Shown here piece after piece: positions 43,542-53,206 of a stretch of 64,000 bases of DNA. The position numbers and the translations under genes are program-made. The notes under the pieces were generated by a model, which searched no databases, had not been told where the DNA came from, and worked only from the letters and a program-made list of their open reading frames with translations. Position 1 is the first letter of the stretch. The number at the start of each line of letters is the position of its first letter. Source of the DNA: Thinopyrum elongatum (lineage: Eukaryota > Streptophyta > Magnoliopsida > Poales > Poaceae); contig CM022302.1 of NCBI GenBank assembly GCA_011799875.1, forward strand, positions 204,200,814-204,264,813, read 5' to 3'.

Positions 43542-46360
43542 CTAAGAAGGAACGCCACTGCCGTCTCCTGCCCTGCTCGTTGGAAGCCCCTCGTCGACAA
43601 TGCTGCCACCGTCCTCACCGCTTTCGACTTCTGCTGCTGGAGCCTCAAAGATGGGAATGCGGAGGTACTTCCCCAGTAGCGCGTCCACCTGGCCCCTCAT
43701 GGCCTCTGCGGCAGCATTGTGCGACTCGAGTGCCACCGGGTCGATCAGGGCGTTGAGGTCGAAGCCGGGGTCCTGGAGGTAGAGGTGGCTGAAGACGCGC
43801 GTCGCAGCCGCGCTGAAGAGCGAGCGGCACTCCACCTCCAGGTAGGAGTCCACCGCAGCAGCGGCTCCCTTGAGCGCCTCAGCAAGCTTGGCGAGGAGCC
43901 CTGCAAGACCGTCTTCAAGGATCGCCAGTGGCTCTTTGTACCCTCCCCCGTGGATGGAGCGCAGCGCCTTGCGGAACCTGAGCTCGAGGGCCAGGAAGGT
44001 CTCGCGGTCAGTGGCCGCCCTCTGCTCGGCGGCAACGAGGGCCTTCTCCCTGGTCTCCAGCTGGGCTATCGTCTCGGAGACATGCCGGGCATGGGACGCC
44101 TGGGCTTCGTCCGCCTCCGCCTTCAGCTTGGCCAGACGGTCGTGTTGCGTCGCCTGGTCGGCGGACACCTGGGCCAGCTGGGCGTCTCAATCGGTGAGCT
44201 TTGCCTCACGGGCCTTGAGGCCCTTCTCCTGTTGGCGGAGCCGTGACGTAGCCGCGGCTTGCTCCTCCTGAAGGGCCTTCAAGCTCTCCTCCGCCTCCCT
44301 GCAGTGCCTCACGGCAGACGCAACCTCAGCCTACGCCGTGTCGCGAGATGCCCTGGCGTCGGCAGCCTCCTTCCTGCTCTCGGCGTTGGCGGCTTCAGCC
44401 CGGCTCCAGGCCTTCTCAATGGAGGAGTTGGCCTGGGCCCACCCCAAGAGAAGCCCCAGGCGCTCCCTCATGAAGCACCTGTCGGCATCTTGAAGGTCCG
44501 CCCGAAGACAACCAAGCGCAACGTAGGCCTCGTCCAGGGCCCCGGGCCTGACCAAGGGACCGCAGTTCGCAATTGCAAGGGTTGGAGAAGAAGGCGGTGC
44601 GAGCACAGTGAGTTGCTCCGCGGCTCCAGAGGAGCTGGCGAGGTCGGCTTTGGTGGCCGCGGGCTCCGAACCTTGCCCGGGCGCAACGGGCGCGGACAGC
44701 TCCGCTGCCTGCTGGCCCACGGGGACCGGCTTTTCTAGGGGCGGCACCACCATGTCCTGAGAGGCTCGCTCCGTCGCAAGGGGGCGAGGAACGTCCTCCC
44801 CCGCCCGCGCCGGAGTCACTGCGCCTGCGGCAGGAGACGGCGTCTTCGGAGCCCAAGCTTCCTCCTTCCTCTTCTTCACCACGACGCCCACCCTGGTCAT
44901 CGGGTTGGGAGCACTGTGAGCAAGGTGAGAGTATATGCTGAACAGAAACAAGGTAAGATGCTCACTCGCTGGGATCGATGTACGCCCTCCTCTTCTCCCT
45001 CTTAGCCAGGGCAGGGGCACCCCCGCTCTTCCTTGGCACACCCTTGGTCGGGCCGGGGGAGTTAGCGAGGCACTCTTCGGCCGACCTCGGGGCGGCGCTG
45101 CCTTTCAAGGCGGAGGAATCGCCCTGCGGAGCCGCAGCATGCAGGGCCACGTCTGCCCCGCTCTTCTTCTGCGTCGCCTGGTCCGGCCTGCCGAGGGCCC
45201 GAGGGGTGGCCCCCGACCTCGTGAGGACCCCAGTGGAGCCCGGGGTTTCACGGCCGGGGGCTCGTCGGCGTCGTCGTCAGAGAAACCTCGGAGGAGTTCG
45301 CCTCGTGACAGGGGAGAGATCTCCACTACGTCATCCTCGGTCGCCTCCGAGTCCTCCTTGCCTTCTTCGCCGACGCTGTCGCTGGAGGACACCGGCACCG
45401 GGGCGTTGGGGAGCTCGGGCGGCACAAGCCCTAGCTCGTTGAAGACATGCATGGCGGCGACCAGCGTCTCCCTGTCGGCGCAGCGGTACAGTGGGGTGAG
45501 GCCTCCGGAAGGTTGCCCGGCTCACCCTCTAGCAAGGTGTTCATGGCCTTGTCCAGCTCCTCGCCCGTCAAGCAATCCGAGCGCAGCCTGATGTCGTCCG
45601 TCGCGCCCTGGTACTCCCACATGGGGTGCGTGTGCGACTGGAGCGGGGCCAGGCGCCGCACCAGGAACTCCTTCACGAGCATGCCCCCCATCAGTGCCCT
45701 GGCATCCAAATCTACAGTCATCCTCCTCAGGAAAGGTACCGTCCGGGGGTCGGAGAGCTTCTCGTGACCCCACCCATCAAGCTTCTCCGGCAGCTGGGTC
45801 GGCAGTTCCAGCCACGCATTGAGGCCCTTGGCGTCCATGAAGACCCACCAGTGCTGGAAGTTGTCCACCTTCTTTCCGGCCCTCATGAGCAGGTTGTTCT
45901 TCTAGACCGCGACGAAGGACACGCAGCCAGAGCGCTGGGCCGGATCATGCAGTTGCAGGTAGAAGAAGTGTCGGAGGAGCGGAATGGAGGGCCTCACGCC
46001 CACGAATGCCTCGCAGTAGAAGGCAAAGATGGACAGGAGAAGGATGGAGTTGGGTTGAAGATGCAGGGCCTGAACCTGGTAGTGGTTGAGGACGGCGGCG
46101 AAGAACTCGGAGAAAGGCGGGACGAGCCCCGCAAAGACGCTGTGGAGGAAGAAGGGGTAGAACGTCTCCGCCAAGGTCCTTTGCTCGGCGGAGCCGGCCA
46201 GGAGCGTGGTCTCTTTCCACTCATTGTGATCACTTGTCGTCAACGGGAGCGCAGTGGCGAGGTGCCTCTCCTCGGTGATGGAGGATGTGCCGAGCGCCGG
46301 CGCAGGAGAGGGGGAAGGGCTTGAAGCCTGAGCGGCCGGCTTCGTCTTCCCGGACGCCAT
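43542..46360 (-). pseudogene. Element D antisense gene: Transposase_28-like domain, linker, coiled coil
   Basis: Minus strand, opposite to element D. The start ATG at 46358-46360 gives MASGKTKPAAQASSPSPSP. The domain follows: FFLHSVFAGLVPPFSEFFAA, LHLQPNSILLLSIFAFYCEA and FVGVRPSIPLLRHFF. After a stop near 45901 comes NFQHWWVFMDAKGLNAWLEL. A shift near 45490 leads to an acidic linker (SVGEEGKEDSEATEDDVVE). A 52-bp GT-AG intron (44914-44965) joins AYIDPS to APNPMTRVGVVVKKRKEEA in frame. The rest (44913-43542) is Ala/Glu-rich coiled coil (KLKAEADEAQASHARHV). It is the best-preserved antisense gene here after that of C. Function unknown. Confidence 0.7.
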
Positions 46361-46656
46361 TCGTGAGATCTTGAAGGAAGGGGGAGGAGTGCGGCCGGAT
46401 CTGGAGATGTTCTCGGCTGGGAGAAAGGGGATCTGGAGCAAGGCAAAGGGAGAGCAATGATGGCTCGGTAGCAGGCGCCAGCCTTTTGTCAGCCTTGGCA
46501 ACTGCCGAGGCATCGTGGGAAGCGGAGATGCCCATGTCCCATTAGGCGCCACGCGTCAGCCTGGCCCGTAGGCGATTGGGGCCCGCGGTGCTTTGCCCTT
46601 GCCCTTTGGCTTTGCCTCGAAGCCAGGTCCGAGCGCGCCTTGTGCTCGGGGGTTAC

Positions 46657-47517
46657 TGTTGGCGTTCTGGGAACCAGGGTACCCAGACTTGCCTGCCTGC
46701 AGCCCACGGCGTGGCCCTGTCGATGGCCTGGTATGGCCCACCTCCAAGACCACCAAGACAAGACCCTCGCGAGGGGCCAAGCCTCGCGAGGTGGACGACA
46801 CCAAGACCTCCCGAGGGAGCGGCCTCCCCAGGCTGCCTCCTGAGGAGCGGAGATTTCTATGCAGGTACCCAACCTCAGGAGGTTGCGATGACGCAAGCCA
46901 TGACGACCAAGGCCAGGCGGGCGCAGAGAAGGCAGTTTCCTCTTTGGTGCTAAGGAGGCAAGCGCAGACATGGGTTCCCAAGGAGCCCGGCAAAGGTTTC
47001 TATTCCAGTGCTACAAGACCAAGACCGCCAGGACGCCAGGATGGATGTCATCGTCGAGCCCACTGCTGCGTCTCCACCAGAGGCTTTGTAGGTGAAGACC
47101 ACCTTTCGTCAGGATAAGATGTAGTACTTGTCCCCTTTCAAATTGGCCACTGTGGGATCCCTTCCCGCCTACGATTTGGGGGAAGAGGACCGAGGCCACT
47201 ATAAGTATAGGATAGCCACCACCGTAGACCGGATCGGATCCATTCCACCCTCACCCATAAACCTCGTGAGGTTGTTCATCCTTTGTACTAGTTCATCCTC
47301 TGCCCCTCATGAGGCCAATCCAGCACAAAGCAGGAGTAGGGTCTTACACCGCAAGGTGGCCCGAACCTGGGTAAACTGCCGTGTTCATCTTCTTCCTTGT
47401 TCGCGTGCATCGAGCTAGGCCGTAGGGCGACGAGCTGGTTGGCTGGATAGGTTGAGTCCTTCACACACGCCCCAGAGTTTGAACCTTTCTTGGGTCTGCG
47501 GAGCCCTGAATCCGACA
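46657..47517 (+). repeat. Element D 3' LTR
   Basis: 861 bp, tgttggcgttctggg ... aatccgaca, with the aaaac target copy after it. Visibly diverged from the 5' LTR by scattered, mostly C/T and G/A, differences. Confidence 0.9.
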
Positions 47518-47522
47518 AAAAC

Positions 47523-48251
47523 ACCAGCTAATGCCACGTGACAGCCAGCTTATAGAAAGCTAGGATAAACCATGGGCTATCAAGCCAGCTTCATTGAAGC
47601 AAGACTCGAGCCTCGAATGTCGGTCTTTTTTGTCGCACCTTGAAAGCCGGCTTAATATTATCTTTATATCTTTGAATTTTATTTTGAAGGATTTTGCTCC
47701 TTGATCACTTAAGTGCATTGACCATGAGTCACCGGTTCAATAAAGTGTCCCAGTTTATTTTTGATCAAGACTGAGCTCCTATCAACCAAGAGTCACCGAG
47801 TTATTATGTAGATTTGGTTCTAGTGCCCCCACCCTTTTCGAGATCTGTCAGGATTATACATCGGGCCTCTATTAATAAAGGGTTGTCCTACTCACCAGAG
47901 TCGTTGTGTCATCCATACTAACCCAGGCTGTCATTCAAACAACGGCTCACTGCCACAAGAAGAAGATTACTACAAATATTAAAAACAAATCGGTGGGTTA
48001 GCACACACCACGCCAGATATTTTCTGCCAATTCTAAAGTGCACGATGGCACCATAGATGAAACAATTATTTTGCTACCCTATTACAAAGCCTCAGCTGGG
48101 CCCAAAATACGGCAAAGTTTTCTTTTATGTCATGACTCGCCTAAGACGATTCTGGGTCAGCATCTTCTTGATGGCCTTCTGTGTCAGTCGCCGCCGGGTC
48201 AGCCTGCTCTATCTGGTTGCTCCTTGGTATCCACTGAATAGTAGATAATTT
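47523..48251 (+). other. Element C noncoding spacer, right of element D
   Basis: Noncoding continuation of element C between integrase and the stop of the antisense gene. No gene seen. Confidence 0.5.
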
Positions 48252-51200
48252 CTATAATACCGAGTCATCGGTGATGATACCAGACGGGTCAACATCAGGA
48301 GGAAAAGATGGCTTACTGCATGGTGGGGTAAGCTCAAATGGCTGGTACTCTGGCGGATTGATACGCTTGTTATCTTCATTATAGCCGGGTTGATACTTGG
48401 CCAGGTCAAGTTCCTCCACCATTTGAGTGGCCGCCACCCATGTTTCTTTCACACATCGCACAAAGTCCTCTTGCGAGAAGTCACTGCCATCATGTTTCGT
48501 CTGGGGAAAGCCGCCAACCATCTCGCAAGGATCCATCTGAGGAAGGAAGGCTTTTGCTCGCGCAAGCACCATACCAGTCCCGGAACGAGCCCCAAATTGA
48601 CCTTTTCTTCAATCCACTAAGGGACGGTTGACAAGTACTTGAGCATATCTTTAATCCTCTGGGGATATGAGTCAGCATCTTTCATTGCCATAATGGCATA
48701 CATGCCGCCAGTATACAATTGCTCCACATAAGTATATATTGCCTTCAGTTTTACTAAAGGCAATTGGATCGCATTATCATTCCTCCTCCCTGCACGATGG
48801 AAATTCGCAATCAGCTGGTTATACTTATAGCCCGGAATTTTGACTACAGGAAAGACAATACTTACCAAAGATAGCCACCATCATGCTGGTGATGTGGCAC
48901 TTTAAAGTGTTCAGCTCCTCAGTGACCGGCGCAAGCCGGCCCTTTGCCTCTTCAGCACGTTTCAATAACATTGTTTTTTCTTCTTCATATGTGGCCTTCA
49001 AAGAGCTCAAGTTTTCTGATGCAATCAGTAAAGACTTCTGCAACAACGAACAAGAGGACTCTGCCTTCTCACGCAACACTTTCTCCGTTTTCAGTTGCTC
49101 TTGCAACCCGGCAACCTTTGATTCAACTTCATTGAGCATATCCTGTCATATACAATACAAATTTATTCCAAATACTTTGGAGTCCTGAGCCGGCGAGATC
49201 ACACGACCCGGCACTTGGGGGCTACAAGATGCGAAAATTATTATATATTCAAGTCCCAAGTAGATGCAAGCAACCTACATGGCACTTGGGGGCTAATGCA
49301 AGTCGTTTTTTCTTACATATACAAAGGAAAGACCCAGCCATCTCATGGAGATTGTAACACCCTCTTGTAATAAGCTCTGTGACACTCTGTTAAAACTGCC
49401 AAGTCATGATCATTTGCAGTGCCAAGTCATATGGGTTAATGATCCAATTCAAATTCACATCTGAAAATCAACTCAAATTCAAAAGTGAAATATGAAGTGG
49501 ATCAAACACTGTTGGGAAAATGTTCATTAAATGGCAAATAATCCAGGAACATTTGTAAAATCATCATCAATAAAGTTGGAGTTAGATAAGTGACTCTAAC
49601 TTGATGAAACGGCACCTAAGCAGAATATTCAAATCCATTTAAAATCATTTCAAACACAAATGAACTCCAAATCTGCCCAAACCACTTTTTGGTGAGAGAT
49701 AATATTGCATTGCAATATTTGGGCCAACTTCCACATTTTACAAAAGAGCACAAGTGGCCTAATCATTTTGAAACAGAAAAAGAATAAAAGAAAAGGAAGA
49801 AGAGAAATAAGAAAAAGGAAAACGCTACTGTTGGCTGGGCCTAAGTGCACAGTGTGCAGCCCAGTCCAACAGCAGCCCACCCCCTCTCCCTCCTCGTGCG
49901 TGTCGGCGCGCCCCTGGCCGCGCGCGCCCGCGCCAGCCGGGCGGCGACACGGCGACGGTGTCGACGCCACCGACAGCCGGAGGGGATAAGGGCGAGGCCA
50001 TTCACTCCCCCTGGCTCCTCTCATCACTTCTCTGTCCTCTCCCTCGCTCGCCTCGTCTCGCTCCCTTCACCAGATCCATTGCCAGGCGCCCTCGCCGCCG
50101 CGCCGTCGACGACCGCACGGCCACAGGCGGTCCTGTGCCCGCCGACCGTGTCCGTCAGCCCCGCTGTGGTCGGTCACTTCCTCTGGTGCCTTCAGCTGGA
50201 GCGGGGAGGCCCTGCAGCTGCCGTTCGGCGTCGTCTTCCTCCTCGAACTCCGGCGATCCCCTTCCTCTCCGACGAGCCCTGCTGCTACTAACCTGACAAC
50301 GGTCTTTCGTGACCACTCGGTGAGCTTCCCTTCTCCCTCCCCGATGCCTTGCGCTGCCCGTCGACGCCTATAGCTAGCTGGCGTCGATGCCGTGAGCTCG
50401 TCGCCGCTGTGCACTTCGCCGCCGCGGCCACAGACGCCGTCGAGCTCGTCCGGACCCAGCATCGAGCTCCTGGGGCTCATGCGAGTCTGGCAAGACCCCT
50501 AGCACTCCTCCCCGCGCTGTGTAGTTTAGAACCCGACGAGGCCCGAACTCCGGCGCCGCTGCTGCTCAACGCCGGCGAGGATTCCGGCTGATTCCGGCGA
50601 AGCCACCACCACCACCGCACGCGGCTCGCTCGTCTCGTTCGAACGAGACCCCGCGCGCGCCAAATGGCCGTCTGTAGGCGATTTCCGACGCTGGCCTGCG
50701 CCCTCCGCCGCGTTTGGCGTCACCGGCGTCGAGCCGCCGGCCACCGCCGACGTGGCAGGGCCGGCCCCACCTTAGGGTGGCTGCCAGTGGGCCCTGGGGC
50801 TCCGGTTGACTGGGTTGACCCAGTCAACATGCTGACTGGGCAACCCCAGTCGCTGACGTGTGGGCCCCGGCGACTAATTAAACTAATTAAGCATTTAATT
50901 AAGTAAAGTCTGTTAAAAATAACTGAGGCTGACATGTGGGTCCCACTGGACCCACATGTCATATTTGACCAGTCAGCGCCACTGTTGCATGCTGACGTCA
51001 TCCTCACGCAATGCTGACATCATCAGGCACTATTCTGTATAATGTTGATTTTATTAAATAAAAATAAATTCTAGAAAATCAATTAATCTTTATAAATTCA
51101 TAACTTTTAAACCGTAGGTCGAATCGAGAAAGTTAAAACATGAAAGTTGCTCAGAACGACGAGACGAGTCTGATCGTGCCGTCTGTTTCTCCATCGGAAC

Positions 51201-51409
51201 CCCCTACGTAGAAGAACTCGTAACTCTGGACCCGAGTCCGGCAGACGAATAGTGCACACACCCTGGTTATTAAATCCCAGAATAATTCTAAAAATAACTA
51301 AAATGACTTAGATGCATAATAAGGCAACCCTGCACTGCATCATAGCATCACACGCACCGTATTGCATTTGTTTGCATTATGTTTACCTGTTTCTTCCCCC
51401 TCTTCTCTC

Positions 51410-51530
51410 TCGGTAGACCTCGACGTTGACGTAGCTCCCGAGGCAGACGCAGCTCAGGAGTACGACTACGTCCCCGACGATACCACTGAAGACCTTGCCC
51501 TTGCCCCCGAGCAAACAGGCAAGCACCCCC
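51410..51530 (+). other. Acidic open stretch in the 4-kb LTR-like segment
   Basis: Reads VDLDVDVAPEADAAQEYDYV then PDDTTEDLALAPEQ. It has the same Asp/Glu/Tyr flavour as the small ORF at 53096-53206. The two might be exons of one small acidic product, but the intervening sequence shows no clear coding signal. Confidence 0.3.
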
Positions 51531-53095
51531 ATTTTGAGCATGCCTATATCGCCTATTCTCTTCTCTCTTATGCTTGCATTAGAACTGCTACTGCTACTGT
51601 TTTCCTATATCTGCTGCATAGCCTGATTATTGTACCCTGCCTTGTTACCTTACTGGTTATCCTAGACTGATTAGTATAGGCTGGGTAGAGACACGACAGA
51701 GACCCCCACTTGATCCCTACTGCCCCGCTGGCTATCAGAAGACCCGGTCATCGGGATTGAAGACTAGACCCTGGCACCGCACATCACTTCCCCCTTAGTT
51801 GCCGACACTGCTGGGTTACCGTCGAGTGCCGAGGGTGATACCTCGTCAGCACTTCTGATGTTAACCTTGTAGGTTAGTTACTCGGTCGTGGTAAGCGAGG
51901 GTGATTCCTCCTACACCACCCCCGATAACGACGTCGTCGCGCAACTCCCCAAGTGTGGACCTGGAGGGTGATTCCTCCTTCGTTCACCTTGATGATAACA
52001 TCAGGTGGGGTTCCATCGAGGGTGAATCCTCAGGGCTCCCCTGGTGTCAGACACACAGTTACTATTGATGAGTTGACTTGCACTAAACCATGATACTAAA
52101 GACGGGTCGGCCCCGAGGGGTACCCGCGCGAGCTTAACGCGAAGTGATGTGGAGTCGGGTTGACCTGGATGGTGCCCGCGAGATAACTACGAGGCATGGC
52201 CGGGCATTCTTAGCCCTTGCCGCAAGTCCTCGAGACGGGGCGACGGGGTCACACGAATCATGAGTCTCTGTTTGTTTCCGCGCTCTCCTAATCCACTACG
52301 GTTTGGATATTTGATCCGAGGGGCCTCTGGCCCGATAGCACTAACCATCACGTGGGCATAGTATGGGCGTTCTGCATCGTATACTTCAGCCGGAGCTTAA
52401 TGGACGTCAGCGACTGAGCGGCACGCGCTGAATTGGACAGGGAACGCAATCGCGCTTGTATAAGGGGTTGCTAGGTCTGCTTTCAGCCGCGTACGCAACG
52501 TGCAGGAGTTCCCGGGGCGAAGGCCCAAGACCCCTGGGCGCATAGGTTTAGTCCGGCGTGCTGACCTCTCTGTTAGGTATTCGGTCGGGTTGCGGCGTGT
52601 TGCTTAGCCGAGGCCGGGCATGACCCAGTAAAGTGTGTCCGGCCGGAGTTAAGCGAGCGTGGTGGGTAAGTTGGTGCACCCCTGCAGGGAAGAAACTTCT
52701 ATCGATAGCCTGTCCTACGGTAACGGACACTCGGAGTTGTATCCCGATCGGTACAACTAGAACATGTGATGAGAACTGGATAGTACGGCTCTGGGATTGC
52801 TTTCTCGCAGGGAGTCGAGAAAGGATCTCAGGTCGAGGTTGATGATACTACTACTACTACTTTACATTATGTTCATCTGTTCTCTTCTATTGCTGCAAGA
52901 CTGTCGAAGATTGTTGAAGATGCTAGTCTTTGATAGGACTAGGCTTCCCCCTCTATTCTGGCATTTCTGCAGCCCAGTCCACATATACAGCCCCCTTTGA
53001 AAATGATGCATATGTAGTGTAGATCCTTGCTTGCTGAGTACTTCGGATGAGTACTCACGTTTGCTTTACTTTCGTTTTCCCCCATATTCCATTTG

Positions 53096-53206
53096 ATGCC
53101 ACCAGACGACGGAGCCCCTGAGCCAGACGCCCCAGCCGACGACCAGTACTACTACCCGCCTGGCGAGTACTACTACTACGAGGAGCCGTTTGACGACCAG
53201 GAGTAG
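53096..53206 (+). CDS. Tyrosine-rich acidic micro-ORF (36 aa)
   Basis: ATG at 53096, TAG at 53204-53206. The product is Asp/Glu/Pro-rich with runs of three and four Tyr (QYYYPPGEYYYYEEPFDDQE). It is too short for standard ORF calling. It lies near the right end of the 4-kb LTR-like segment, just upstream of an AT-rich tail with aatatatctg words. It could be a translated leader peptide or the last exon of a small product; function unknown. Confidence 0.35.
   Translation: MPPDDGAPEPDAPADDQYYYPPGEYYYYEEPFDDQE

Larger units (their letters stand above)
36924..47517 (+). mobile_element. Element D: non-autonomous gypsy element with antisense gene
   Basis: Plus strand. LTRs 36924-37794 and 46657-47517 are flanked by aaaac (36919-36923 and 47518-47522). 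A primer-binding-like tttggcgcgccaggtaggg follows the 5' LTR, and a purine tract (gtgctcgggggttac) precedes the 3' LTR. It carries a gag (about 630 residues), a protease interrupted by a solo LTR, a short scar of RT, a repeat-rich noncoding stretch and a large antisense gene. RNase H and integrase are absent, so it needed a helper. Confidence 0.9.

Noticed and set aside
48844..48865. 22-nt GT...AG segment (gtaagt...ctgtag) on the minus strand, considered as an ultra-short intron
   Set aside because: Far below plant intron limits, and its removal changes frame; the similar 20-nt segment in element B (19264-19283) reads as ordinary coding sequence. Treated as coincidence.
49845..50600. GC-rich overlapping open frames in the 4-kb LTR-like unit
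   Set aside because: High GC gives long chance frames on both strands; no motif, no consistent frame, Arg/Pro/Ala-rich composition.
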